From Selaginella tamariscina (taxonomy: Eukaryota; Streptophyta; Lycopodiopsida; Selaginellales; Selaginellaceae), in NCBI GenBank assembly GCA_003024785.1, contig PUQB01000231.1:124001-188000 (forward strand): a stretch of DNA of 64,000 nucleotides. The letters are read 5' to 3'. Positions 1 through 11,009 of this stretch are shown here, piece after piece (the first letter of the stretch is position 1; every line of letters begins with the position of its first letter). The position numbers and the translations under genes are program-made. The notes beneath the pieces are model-generated. The model ran no database searches, was not told the DNA's origin, and was given only the letters and a program-made list of their open reading frames with translations.

Positions 1-199
1 TCGGGTTCTCATCTTGGTAACCACCCTGGCCTACTGTATGTTTGATCTGCTAAACTTCTAATGTAGAGGTTGTTCTGTCATTAATTGGTGCCCTCCCTAT
101 AGGGGCCTTCTTGATGAGGCTCTTTCTCCCCTCTTTTCGGGCATCCATGGTCCTCCCGCCTTACCCTAGTGGGTGATGGTGGCCCTAGGTCTCTAACCT

Positions 200-860
200 T
201 ACATCCCATGTAGGTTGGCCACGCTGGACCTCCGACTCTTGTCCCTCGTCATTATCCGTGCTGATTTTGTTGCCTCGAGATTCCTATCTCTAGCACATGC
301 CTTCCCTTTCCTAGGGTTCTCCTGTGCGGTATCTCCTCCCTCAGGGGTATCGTTGAACACGGGTTCGGCTCTTCAGTGTGGGGCTCATCGTAGCCATCAC
401 TTTTGTCTACATCGAGAGGGGGTGGAGGGCTTCCATCGTTCTGCCATCCATTCCACTCTACGTCATAGGTCATTGTCGGGCGGTGTTGCTTGTCCAAGTG
501 CTGCTTGTTCCCGCACGCTCCTACACCTGGAATGACATTCGGACGTGATGTGGGTTCTTCATACCTTTCTTCATTGTCTATGGCTTTGCGACTGCCTCTG
601 CTCTTGCTCTTCCGAGTTTACTGCTTCTCCAGCTTTGGCCATTGTGGTGTTTGTGTCATTTCCTCGAGTAGGCGAGGCAGGGGCCAATTGTGGCAATTGG
701 TGTACCTCTCTACCTTCCATTAACCTTTCTCGACCAGCCCGATGCATCCTCCTGACCAGTTGGTACTCATTGATCTCCAATTGTTCAAATGAGTTAATTC
801 CGGCTCTCTGATTCTCCTTCAAGCTGCAACCCTACTTGCTATAATGAACTTCATCCATGT
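200..860 (-). pseudogene. decayed family-C retroelement internal fragment
   Basis: Two short open stretches on the minus strand (about 822-571 and 497-252) are rich in charged and polar residues (Glu, Arg, Gln, His, Pro), as in retroelement gag regions. They lie directly beside a family-C LTR, in the orientation expected for an internal region read away from that LTR. No zinc knuckle, protease or polymerase motif is visible, and stops and frame changes separate the pieces. Calling it gag-derived is an inference from position and composition only. Confidence 0.3.
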
Positions 861-893
861 GTACTTATTATCCCTTTGGTTGCTACAAATGGT

Positions 894-1571
894 TGTCGAG
901 GACTCTGCAAGCCAAGTGTGGTAGTTCTATGAAGTCTTGGTGGTCGCCAGGACGCTATGGTGTGTCTAGTTCTGAGAGTCCACCTCGGTGAGCCGAACGT
1001 ACCTTGGGGAGCACTGGAAGGTGTGAGATGGCCTCTACCCAGACGCCACGAGGGTCCGTGTACAGGTGAGGAGAATTATCCTAGGTGGGGTGTTTTACTT
1101 GCTCTGGCTATATGTTGTTGGACTAGGAGCAGGGCAGAGAAGAATGATTGGAGAAGGTGGTGGAAAGAGGAGTAAATACATACATATATATATATATATA
1201 TATATTTACCTGCCCAAATACAAAGCTACCCTAGAGGAGCAAGATACAAAGAAGAAGACGGACTAGAAAGACCCCAACCCATTATAAGCCCTCTTGCTTA
1301 TATAATGGGTCGGCTAGTACAGGTGGCACACAGCACGAGTGAAGGAGGCACATAAATGGTACAGGTAGGACGCTGGCACAGGGTGGCAGACCAATGGGAG
1401 TGAGAACCTTAGTAGTTGATCCGGATGATCGAATCTACGCATGGGTTAAGTGCTGCTTGACAGCTGTCATTGTCAGTCCATACCTCCTGCACCTTCACTA
1501 CTTGGCCGCTCTGTCCCGTTGCTTGTTCCCGCCGGCTGGTAGTTTGACAATGGTCAAACCACCATCAACCA
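894..1571 (-). repeat. family-C LTR, copy 1
   Basis: This non-coding stretch is repeated at 23222-23891 and, truncated at its left side, at 38697-39163; the last 70 bases recur at 14195-14270. It begins TGTCGAGGAC and ends TCAACCA, so it has TG...CA ends. Shared blocks include a stretch ending in cttatataatgggtc, which could hold a TATA box, and a conserved block near gttgatccggatgatcg. A TA microsatellite sits inside it (about 1183-1205). Strand is inferred from the decayed internal region on its left. Confidence 0.55.
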
Positions 1572-2108
1572 TGGTGAGCGTCCAGTGCAAGTCCTTGTGG
1601 ATAGCAGGAGTACCAATAACTTTGTGTTAACAAAGTTAGTGGAGGACTATATCTTGCCCGTGAAGACTGTGCCTCAATACAAGATTGAGGGCTCAGTTGT
1701 CATACAAAGTTAAAGTGCTTGTGTGGAGGAGTTACAGTTGGAGGTTGGCAAAACCCAACTGGCGGAGTAGCATAAAGATTGTGCCTCAATACGAGATTGA
1801 GGGCTCAGCTATCACATAGACCTGGAACGCTTGTGTGGAGGAGTTATAGCTAGAGGTTGGCAAAGTGTGGATCCTAAGATCTAGTGGAGCACCAAGCGCA
1901 TGAAGCTTGAGTACGGTGAAGTGAAAGACACTTGGTTTGGAGCAAAGCTTGAGTCTCCAAACAAGTTCTTCCACTATCACCTTAAGCAAAGCTACTCTGC
2001 GAGTTGTCCTTGAGGAGTTTGCTGATGTCTTCCCTCTCGAACCACCTCATGGCTTACCACCTGCAAGAGGTGTGGAGCATGAGATTGTGTTGGATCAGGG
2101 TACAAAAG
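1572..2108 (+). pseudogene. E1 element fragment (copy a): protease and linker
   Basis: The fragment begins at a sharp junction with the family-C LTR and encodes a retropepsin-like start (LVDSRSTNNFV), where the usual Asp-Ser-Gly is Asp-Ser-Arg. Two diverged units of the E1 tandem repeat (about 1660-1860) and the pre-RT linker follow. Stops and frameshifts break the reading frame. It is interrupted at 2109 by an E2 solo LTR and resumes at 2730. The same junction and interruption occur at 14271-14804, so the two loci are duplicates. Confidence 0.7.
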
Positions 2109-2729
2109 TGTTAGGATCGTAGTTAGACATTTAGAAGATTCCTTGTTATGTTTATTTCATGGGCAAATATAATGGAAAAACACCAAAAACAGTATATATT
2201 GTGAAAAATTGAGAGTGGGAAGGATATATCGGAGTATGAGTCACTAACATAATACGAGTGAGTCACTACTGCAATATAATGTTTAAAGCAGAGTACGACA
2301 TACTTGGATAAGGATAAGGAGTTACAGTAACTGAATGGATAAGGCTAAGAGGTAGTTACTATAACTGCTAGTACGGGACCAAGAGTACAGGTATAAATAG
2401 ACCAATTTAGGACTAGAAGGTATCCCGAGTATACTGTAATTTTGTACCATGTGCTATGAGTGGTCATAATATAAGCTTGCTTTCTCTCATATATGACTAT
2501 CTTTTACTCATATTTCTGCATTGATGTATACTATTCATTTCTCAGTACTGTGACGGGATCTATAGTACTGCTACCTGCTATACACCTTGCCATTCTTATC
2601 CTTTCCCGACCTTCTGAAGTCTGATCTGTCTTCTATTTCTTCTCTATCTTATTTCGATTGACCCTTAATACAGGTTTGTTGGTGGTGACCACTATTATGT
2701 TTAGTGCGTAATAGTTTCTATGTTCAACA
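2109..2729 (+). mobile_element. E2 solo LTR inside E1 copy a
   Basis: An LTR of 621 bp with TGTTAGGATC at its start and TTCAACA at its end is flanked by the direct repeat AAAG (2105-2108 and 2730-2733). The uninterrupted E1 sequence at about 48210 carries that site once. It matches the LTRs at 5346-5957 (minus) and 51450-52073 (plus). No internal E2 sequence is present, so this is a solo LTR left by LTR-LTR recombination. Confidence 0.8.
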
Positions 2730-3256
2730 AAAGCCATTTATCGTAAGCCATTTTGATTGAGCCATGTTGAGAAAGCAAGAGGTTAGGATATGGCTTCATA
2801 CAATCAAGCAAGTCTCCATTTGGTGCACCGATATTGCTTGTCATGAAAAAAAATGGCACCATGAGGATGTGCATAGATTACAGAGCTCTCAACAAGCAAA
2901 CATTGAAGGACATGATGCCCATGCCACGTGTGGATACTATCATGGGTCATCTCGGTAGAGCAAGAGTGTTCACCAAGATAGATTGCGCAGTGGGTATCAT
3001 CAGATTGCTGTGAAGGAGGCAGATATCTACAAAACTACTTTCAACACTAGCTTTGGGCATTTTGAGTTCATTGTTATGTCATTTGGCTTAACAAATGCCC
3101 CATCCACATTCACTGGGTTGATGACTGAGTGTTTGATGACTACTTGCATAACTTTGTGGAGATCTTCCTCGACAATATTCTTATTTAAAGTAAGAATATG
3201 AAGGAGTATGTGGAGCATTTGCGAAAGTTCTTCAGTTGCTGCAAGAGAACAAGCTC
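2730..3256 (+). pseudogene. E1 element fragment (copy a): reverse transcriptase start
   Basis: The decayed start of a Ty3/gypsy reverse transcriptase is readable in pieces: the MRMCIDYRAL-type motif is split by a frameshift near 2850-2890, then DLRSGYHQI-like and FGLTNAP motifs at about 2985-3110, then a damaged active-site region near 3170. It stops abruptly at 3256, where minus-strand E2 gag sequence begins. That is a rearrangement breakpoint, not the natural end of the element. Confidence 0.7.
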
Positions 3257-5345
3257 ATTAGGTATAGGGTTTTGCTTTTCTTCTTGCTGAATTTGATCCG
3301 TCACTCTTTGTACCATAGCTTTCTCTTTTTCCCAGTTTTTGCGTATTGGCTCTTCTTTGTTTGGTTTTACCCTGTACTCGTTTAGCCCGTGTTACTGCGT
3401 ACGTTTCCCATTGAGGGTAATTCCGTATCTTCTTCCCATTTGCATTCGTGATTTTGCTCTCATGGTCATTCTCTTGATCATTTTGGTGGACTTCAATCCT
3501 CCATGTTGCTGATCTATGGTGGTGCTCCAGTGTTAAATTCACATTGTGGACACTCTGGTGAATAATGTCCTAGCTCTCCACACATGTAGCATTGAACATT
3601 GTTGAGTCTATTGCATTCAGTGGAGTAGTGTTCTTTCTCTCTGTATCTAAAACATGTTACATTTGGATTTGGACCACGTAATGCTGGTGGATGCGGTATT
3701 GGTGACAATAAAGGGAGTCCGGCTTGTGTTGGGGCTGGTAATAGAGATTCTCCCCCTTACAGTATCTCCGTATTATTGCTTTGTTGATAAAATGCCCCAG
3801 ATTCATGGGGAAATCTCCTTCCATTGCCATTTCTTTGTTCCTCGTTATATGGTCTTTGTGGATAGTCGTATGGGTTGGCATTCCGAGATTGTGGATAGTC
3901 ATATGGGTTCGCATTCCTGGTGCTGTCCCATCTGGGTGGTGGTGGGGGTATCCTTCAGTGCGTCCAATCATTGGTTGAGGTTTATATCCCGTGCTTCCAC
4001 ATTGCCTTGCTTCATGACCTATTCCTCCACACATCTGACACTTGGGTACTTTACATTCAAAAGCATTATGTCCTTCATTCTTGCATGTTGTACAAATATT
4101 GCTTTGGATTTTGCCTGTATCTCATTCTCCTTCCTGTATTGCCTTCTTGTTCTCGTTCATCATCATCTATGTATCTTGGGGGTATCAGTATTTCAATTTG
4201 CTCAGCCTCTTTGATTGCATCTCATTCTCCTTCCTGTATTGCCTTCTTGTTCTCGTTCATCATCATCTATGTATCTTGGGGGTATCAGTATTTCAATTTG
4301 CTCAGCCTCTTTGATTGCATCTCTTAAGTCATGTGGTTTTATCAGTCGTACTTGAAGCTGTAAGTTGTCCTATAGTCCGTTGATATACCATTTCCTTGCC
4401 AATTTGTCACTGACATCTCCTACCTCGCAGCGATTGTATATCCTCCGAAATTTGCGTGTGTAGTCTTCCATCGCCTCTGTAGGACCTTGCCGTATTTCTT
4501 GTAACTGAACTGTTGGGTCTCATTTACAATACTTGCATACATAGTAATTCCTGAACAATGCCAGTAATGTATCGTACTTGTGAATTGTGATGGCATTTTC
4601 ATAATACCAATCACTAGCATCTCCCTTCAGTGTAAATGGAAATATTTGGAGCTTCTCATTTTCATCCTTGATTTCATTAACTTCACACACCTTCTCAAAT
4701 TGCTGGATATGATGATTCGTATCCTCATTCTCTAAACCTGAAAAGGTAGATGGTATGACCTTTCATGTAACTGTTAGTGTTCCCATCTTCTCAGGTGTTT
4801 CAATTGTCAACAGATCCAGTATTCTTGCGTCGGTACGTGTTTCTCGTTATCATAGTTTTCTTGCTGGTTGTCTTCTTCCTCCGTAACTTCATCATACTTT
4901 GTCTGTTGTTCTTTTTCTCTTTGTGCTTTAGATTGCTCCTTCCTTCTCTATTCTTCACGTTCCTCCAACCTTTTCCGGGTCTCTATTACTGCTTATCGTC
5001 ATAAGTATCACTCCTCGTGTTGTCTTTGCTTGTGTTTGCCTTATCTCTTCATATTGTTGACGTTCTGCAAGAATACGTCGGTAATCATCCATTCACTTAC
5101 TACTAAATGTAGCAAATCCATTCTCATGCTGTCTTTGTTGAGCGTTCTTCCGTCTCTGCGATAGTTGTCCCAATTGTATTAAGTATTCGCTTCTTAGCCT
5201 ATGGAAAGCCTCAAATTTCTTCTTCCGCTGTAATTTCTCTTCAAACTCCAACACTTCTTTGGGTATCAATCTACCCATCTTGGTACATTCTATAGACACA
5301 TTGTTAGTTACCTGTTAATACAACCATCCCTCTGTGGTCACCATA
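3257..5345 (-). pseudogene. E2 gag, truncated minus-strand copy
   Basis: Read from 5299 downwards, this is the gag region behind the LTR at 5346-5957. It opens with a Lys/Arg/Glu-rich segment (about 5299-5093). A capsid-like segment follows (about 4620-4420), and then CCHC zinc knuckles: CGGIGHEARQC near 4030, a damaged knuckle CFRYREKEHYSTEC near 3650, and CYMCGELGHYSPEC near 3590. Knuckles bind genomic RNA in gag proteins. The frame is broken several times, and a direct duplication of about 110 bp lies at about 4110-4325. Pol is missing because the copy is cut at 3257. It is an inverted duplicate of 52074-53414 plus 59884-60510. Confidence 0.75.
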
Positions 5346-5957
5346 TGTTAAACATAGAAAAATCCTACAGACTAAGTAGTGGAAGTGGTCGCCACCGACA
5401 AACCTGTATTAAGGGTCTATCGGAATAAGGAAGAACAGAAATAGAGTACATATCAAACTTCAGAATGTCGGGAAAGGGTAAGGATGGCAAGGTATGTAAC
5501 AGGCAGCAGTACTGCGGATCCCATCACAGTACTGAGAAAAGAATAGTATACATCAAAGCAGAAAGATGAGCAAGAGATAATCGTATTGAGAGTGAAAGAA
5601 AACTATATTACGTCTGCACATGGAACATAGTACAAATTACAGTATACTTGGGATCCTGTTCTAGTCCTAATCTGGTCTATTTATACCCGTACTAGCAGTT
5701 ATAGTAACTACCTCTTAACTTTATCCATTCAGTTACTGTAACTCCTTCTTATCCTTATCTGGGTATGCCGTACTCCACTTCAAACATCCTATTGTAGTAA
5801 TGACTCATTTGTATTACGATAGTGTCTCGTACTCCAATATTTTCTTTTGACTTTCGTTTTTCCACAATTATACTTTTTTTGGTGTTTTTCCCATTATATT
5901 TGCCTATGAAATAAACACAACTAAGAACCTTCTGGATGTCTAACTACGATTCTAACA
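5346..5957 (-). mobile_element. E2 LTR (5-prime LTR of the minus-strand copy)
   Basis: The 612-bp stretch is the reverse complement of the E2 LTRs elsewhere, with TGTTAG/AACA ends. The sequence outside it (5958 onward) is also the reverse complement of the sequence outside the LTR at 51450. The two LTRs therefore descend from one insertion that was later duplicated, not from two independent insertions. Confidence 0.8.
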
Positions 5958-6993
5958 ATACTACACGTTAAATTGTCATGTTGGATAAATATCCTTGTGA
6001 CAAAGCATAAGATGGATTATAATTCCATTGTCATTTAAATATTTATGTTTAAGGGAGTGTTTAAGCTAATTCCATATTTTAATATTTTGTGAGAGGATGG
6101 AAAAGATTTTTACACCATGTTGTTGTCTTAAACTAGATGTAGCTAGTTCTAACAAATATTAGTGTCTTAAAACCAATGTAGTTGGTTTTGCCAATATTAT
6201 CATGTTAAATTAAAATTTCCTACCACCATGGGAGCCATATGTAGTTAGAGACTCTAATTCTCCACCTATAGTCACTAAAGTTCCTCTTTAAGACTGTTAG
6301 GTGTGCTCATCCCGATTTGCCAATATTACATGTTAAATTAAAATTTCCTACCACCATGGGAGCCATATGTAGTCAGAGACTCTAATTCTCCTAAAGTTCC
6401 TCTTTAAGACTGTTAGGTGTGCTCATCCCCAAAAGTCCTCCTGCATCTTGATAATCTTTTGGGCCATTGGCATTTGGTTCAACTACACTCACATGATTGC
6501 CTTTGAAATCGAAGGACTAGGAGTCCTCACCTTCATCAATCGAGCTTTGATTTTGCTGATCGTCACCTACAGTATCATTGCATCCACACTTATGCGATAA
6601 GCTATGGCACATCCTACAGTGCAAAGCTCACCTTAGCCAACTTGTTGAGTGTTTCCTACTGCATATGTGAGAAGGCATGCACCAACTAAAATTCAACCCC
6701 AATTGACATTTCACCTATCGGAAAGGCTTCCGACGCTTGCCACACTTTATGCACATCACTGCCTGCATGTACTTTATTGCAATTTCTTCTACCTCTGACT
6801 CATAGCACTGACTTGCCAATCCACCTTCTTGATGCATAAGGTAACTCCACAACATACTACCTCTGCTTCTTTGATGGTGGTGTCTTCGCAATCTTGCTTG
6901 TACTCTCATGTTGCTTACCACTAGATCCTTCATGAGCCAAGTTCTCTTTTGGTTTTTCCTATGGTGTATGTGCTTTCTGCAATTTACTAGCAT
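5958..6993. repeat. flank of the E2 insertion, inverted copy of 50597-51449
   Basis: Base by base this follows the reverse complement of 50597-51449, running outwards from the E2 LTR. Within it, about 6189-6430 holds a local tandem duplication of about 125 bp, starting at ttgccaatatta and ending near gtgtgctcatccc. The other copy has the unit once, so this duplication arose after the two loci separated. Confidence 0.75.
6715..6993 (-). CDS. unidentified ORF or exon, Cys-poor CW-like tail
   Basis: An open stretch of 92 codons includes ARLRRHHHQRSRGS followed later by AVMCIKCGKRRKPF. The tail (Cys-x2-Cys then a basic run and Pro) faintly resembles the start of a CW-type zinc finger, but the usual Trp residues are absent and the second Cys pair is not visible. 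A second copy lies at 50597-50800 with frame damage. A possible splice donor follows KIAKTPPSKKQR in another frame, so the true exon frame is uncertain. I do not recognise the gene. Confidence 0.25.
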   Translation of the reverse strand: MLVNCRKHIHHRKNQKRTWLMKDLVVSNMRVQARLRRHHHQRSRGSMLWSYLMHQEGGLASQCYESEVEEIAIKYMQAVMCIKCGKRRKPFR

Positions 6994-8077
6994 ACTCTGC
7001 CTTGTCTACTTCTTTTTCAAAATACATTACATGGTTCACCAATGGCTATATTATGCTGTATTAGAGGAAAGATGAAACTTAAAAAGAGTTCACAAAAAAT
7101 TAAATAGGAACTCAACGTCCTTCTTTAGGTTAGCAATTGCAAACCAAGCTTGCTATTATATTGGCCCTTCCTTTAAATATATATCTAAATTCTTCTTATC
7201 AATTCCAAGCTTAGCTTTCTCTAACAGTAACTGGAAAAGTTTCCGATGTCTTGTCATCAATGAACATCTTCTTTCCTTTTGCGTATGCTATAAGATCATC
7301 ATTATCCTCTTCTAGCCTTTTAAAATTGTATGTTTTATTTTATATAGTCTGACCAACACAAGGACATGAGCAATCTAAGCAATTTGGAACATAATATTCT
7401 ATATTAATATTATTAACAATATGAAATCTTACTTTCTTTTTATTTAACTCACGCCTGTGGTGCTATCTTTGAAGCTATTTTGACATCGGGTTGGGTAGTT
7501 CATGAAACTTACACCCTCACGCTTGCAAATTAATGGTAATCGAAAACAATTATATCCAAATGATACATATTCTATTGTGAAATGAAGTTCAATTATAGAT
7601 AAATAAACTTGATAATGAATTATTAACGTTGAAATATACTATGAATCATCGTAGCAGTGAAGATGCAGAATTTGTTCTTATCTAATAGCTGTTGGTGAAT
7701 CCCGAACTTCTTTGATTTCTAATGCCTAGGGCCAAAGAAGTTCTAATGCCTAGGGCTCATGAAAATCCATATATGTCATATAAATGGCACATATTTAAAA
7801 ATGAAATGATTCTAACCTCCATGATATCAAATGATTTAATAATATAAGGAAATGATGTATAAGAGACTACGAAATGTGTACATGTTATGAGCTCAATTGA
7901 AACTTAACTTTCCTACATCTTTAGCAAGTCTGTTTGCAACTGCAGATTTAACACATATGGCAACATTTATGATCATTTACAACTTAAATATAAAATCTAA
8001 TGTCAAGAATTTAACACTAGAAAATAGGGCCTTTATTAATCAAACAAACTCACATTAGAAATCCTTGGAAAAGCCAC
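6994..8077. other. AT-rich non-coding stretch downstream of the PEHE gene
   Basis: No open reading frame or repeat that I can recognise is present. The sequence is AT-rich and holds the 3-prime flank of the minus-strand gene that ends at 8078. A short direct repeat, tctaatgcctaggg, occurs twice at about 7718 and 7741. Confidence 0.5.
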
Positions 8078-9831
8078 TCAAATCTTAATAACAGCCTTAA
8101 GCTTTCCATCCTTGGACCTGCATTTATCCTTATGTAAGTTATGGATATAAAATTTTGATGTTAGTTTGATTAAGGACATGAGAAAGTAATACTAGTATTA
8201 AGTATTATCATACGTGCTAATCTTAGATCTCGTGTTCAACCTAGCATGTTTATTAGTTTTCTCATTGTTGGACAGTGGCATGTGCAGATTTATCTCCTCC
8301 ATCTCTAAAGGTTGATGCCTCTTCTTGTAAGCCTCATCATCAGTGTCCTGGAAGACTATTCAGGAAATGTATTATATATGCATAGACCTATAAATTGTTC
8401 ATTCAAATTTATTTATCTAGCAAACCCATGAATAGAATGAATGAAAGCCTCATGTGGATAGTACACACATATGTATGTATGCAGATGTACAAATACCATA
8501 ACACGCATAGGTAATGTACTTTTATATAATTCTAAAAGTTAAATTAAACTAATAACCTCATCACTTGAGTGCTCCTCCTCATCCAAATCCAGAGGTTCCA
8601 CCAGCCTCCACTGAGGTATGTCAATATTAATTTGTTTAACATACTCCACACGCTGTGCACGAACGCTCTCAGGCACAACAAATTTGTCGATATCATAGTC
8701 TAATGCCCGTCTCCGTGTAGCTCGATCTCATATAAATCAAATTATGTTTATACTTTAATTCTATGTTTGTTTCTTATTATTAATTTAAATATATTATTGT
8801 TAATCAATTACATTTATGCAAATATTATTTCTTCAATATCAATTATTCTGTATCAGCTTACCTTTTGGGACATGAGGTACAGCGGGAGGACGAGTTGCAC
8901 TACCTGTTACATAGAAGCATTGAATAGTGTTCTCATATATACATATGAGGTTCTTATAACATCATGACTTAAAATAAGGAAGATAAACGTAACTTAACAT
9001 AATATCTAAGACTAGACCTATACATCTACATGATATGTGTATATATATGTGCATGCATATATATATCCATTTAGAATACAACATATATATTTACCCCGTC
9101 TGGCTAGCTGCAACCGTTTATGGACCTTGGTAGCCCTATCTTCTAGCGGTTCAACCATAAGTGCATGCTTCTTTGGAGAATCGTCCTCCTCCTCCACATT
9201 TACTTGCTCCGATTTACCCACTGCTGTCACTACACATGATACAATTTAGTAAATGGTACAAAGTGTAAACCAAATACATAAGAACATATATATGTATTCA
9301 TAGATATAGGTCATATCTACCCACACACAACAAACTTTCGTTGGGTATGGATGCCACAAATAGATACATGATCTTTAGTATCACTTTTTACACTAATTGT
9401 TTTTATCATTCTAAGTTAATAGTATTTAGTCTTACCAGCTGCTTTCACAAAGTCCTTGTCATTCTCGGCAGCACCATCTTTGCTCTCCTCCATGTCTATA
9501 TAGTTTTCAGAATGTTTTGAGTATGCAGCCTTTGCTTCCTCCACGACTCCATGTTCTCTCGATCCTTCACAAACTGTTTATACTTCTTGGTAGTTACGAC
9601 GAATTTCTTCTTTAAACACGCTTTACGCAAGCACCGAAACCTGGGCTGGGTATCCTTTTTATTGTTGTAACAGTCAAATGCGGTGTCTCTTGAGCCACAA
9701 TTGGGGCACATATATACTCCATTAGGCAGTTCGTGTGCAGCCCAACGATGCTCCAAATGGTTCTCAACTATATATGGCCAACGATGTGGACATTCTTTAG
9801 GTCTTGGCTTTGGCCCTGGTTTTCTCGCCAT
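8078..9831 (-). CDS. six-exon gene: PEHE-like protein with a Dof-like zinc finger in exon 1
   Basis: Exons on the minus strand are about 9831-9436, 9229-9095, 8903-8862, 8726-8557, 8347-8214 and 8117-8078 (stop TGA). All five introns are GT-AG, and lengths 135, 42, 170, 134 and 40 keep one frame open from exon 1 to the stop. Exon 4 encodes LDYDIDKFVVPESV then IDIPQWRLVEP, and exon 5 starts DTDDEAYKKRHQ; this matches the layout of the PEHE domain of MSL1/KANSL1-type proteins, which bind MYST-family histone acetyltransferases. The ATG at 9831 (tcaATGGCG) opens a frame with CPNCGSRDTAF, CYNN and QPRFRCLRKAC: Cys-x2-Cys-x21-Cys as in Dof fingers, but with x4 instead of x2 before the last Cys and no following Trp. 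That frame stops at 9497. The downstream exons continue a second frame overlapping it by about 80 bases (EHGVVEEAKAAYSKHSEN). Either one indel separates the two halves, or translation starts at the ATG at 9494. It is the only apparently intact gene here. Confidence 0.65.
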
Positions 9832-10560
9832 TGAATACTCTGTAGTTAATAGATGAAACTTGGTTAATAAGATGCATAAGTAATACAATTAGTAAATATT
9901 TAAAATATGAATGCAATCTAGTGATGATCTTACTGTCTGAGTTTTATTATTTAAATACTAACAAGAATATGAATGTATATATACTCGTTTATATGTGTTT
10001 ATATAGAAGGAGATTACGTGCTTGAGAACAAGATGACAGTCAGTAGGTGTTTATCTAGATTATCCAAGCACATTCAATATCAACCAATTTAATCTGGGTA
10101 ACAAAATCAATCATCAAAATACACCCCCAATTAATATGATCACTATTTTCAATATCAATATGGATTAAGAAAAATACAGACCCACAACTCATGCACAATT
10201 GATCTAGATTATTATTTTTAATGTCAGTATATTCTAAATTACTAATTCAATAAAAAATGAAGTGTACAGATGAGTATAGCATTAAATTAATTTAAAAATA
10301 TTTATGAACGCACCTTTTTATTTGCTCTCGAGCAATAGTCAATCCTAGGGTAACATGTTAATCCTAGGGTATGCAATCCACGTGCCAACGTGGAATCCAC
10401 ACGCCAACGTGGATTAACACGTTATCACGTTAATAATGTCATAATAATCTTATCATGTTTTATTAATGTTAGTGCTACATTTTTGTGCTAATAATGTATT
10501 TCCATTCTTTTATGGAATCACCCCTCTCCTTGAGAAGTCCTCTGTCCTACGGTGTTTCTT
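9832..10560. other. upstream region of the PEHE gene
   Basis: This is AT-rich sequence without a coding stretch. An acceptor-like tttcatctattaactacag lies just before the ATG, so a 5-prime untranslated exon further upstream is possible. The family-C-like decayed element starts at about 10561. Confidence 0.45.
10379..10435. promoter_or_regulatory. cluster of ACGT-core boxes
   Basis: A CACGTG palindrome (10379-10384) is followed by two direct copies of CCAACGTGGA and then CACGTT twice, all within 57 bases. ACGT cores are binding sites of plant bZIP and bHLH factors. The cluster lies about 550 bp upstream of the PEHE gene's first ATG, so it could belong to that promoter. The function is an inference. 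Confidence 0.3.
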
Positions 10561-10583
10561 GTTTAGGTTGCGAGAGCATATAG

Positions 10584-11009
10584 TCAGCATATTCTAGCAT
10601 AATATGAAGAATATTGGTCAATCCTAGTCCTAAGTTCGTGAGTTTGCCATTCTTTGTTTGCTATGACCTGGCTGTGGTTGTGCTGGTGTTGGTCCAAGAG
10701 CCTCTGGAGGGCATCGTACTCACCCTGTAACCAATCGATTTTTGTTGCTAACTTGTCCCATAGTTCCCCGGCGTCCTTCCTTCTCTTTATAGCTACCTTA
10801 CATAGTAGGGCTCCTTGGCAAAGCAGTTCTATAGCTTCCTTGGCTTCCTCTCGTGGGGCTTGTCGTCGTTCTATGATTTCAGTTATTATGGCATCATGTT
10901 CCTTTGCCACGGCTGGGAGATCGAGGTCGTTATACACTACCATTGCTTCCTTTAGTTGGTTGAAGGCCTCTGCGATCTTGAGGTGAGCCATGAGTCCACC
11001 GATGTCCAC
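10584..11009 (-). pseudogene. charged helical ORF within the family-C region
   Basis: One of the longer open frames of this region (141 codons), with no stop. It is rich in Glu, Lys, Ala, Leu and Gln with heptad-like spacing (for example EIIERRQAPREEAKEAIELL and LQRLLDQHQHNHSQ), so a coiled coil is likely. I recognise no domain. Coiled coils occur in gag proteins, but its place after the protease would be unusual for gag. Function unknown. Confidence 0.35.

Noticed and set aside
3654-4327. Long plus-strand open frames with membrane-like, Cys/Leu/Phe-rich products
   Set aside because: They are the antisense of the E2 gag region, whose minus strand carries zinc knuckles. The hydrophobic look comes from the reverse complement of Lys/Glu/Gln-rich codons, and the apparent repeat is the direct duplication at 4110-4325.
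6715-6993. CW-type zinc finger
   Set aside because: Only one Cys pair and a basic run match. The Trp residues and second Cys pair are missing, so I left it as an unidentified ORF.
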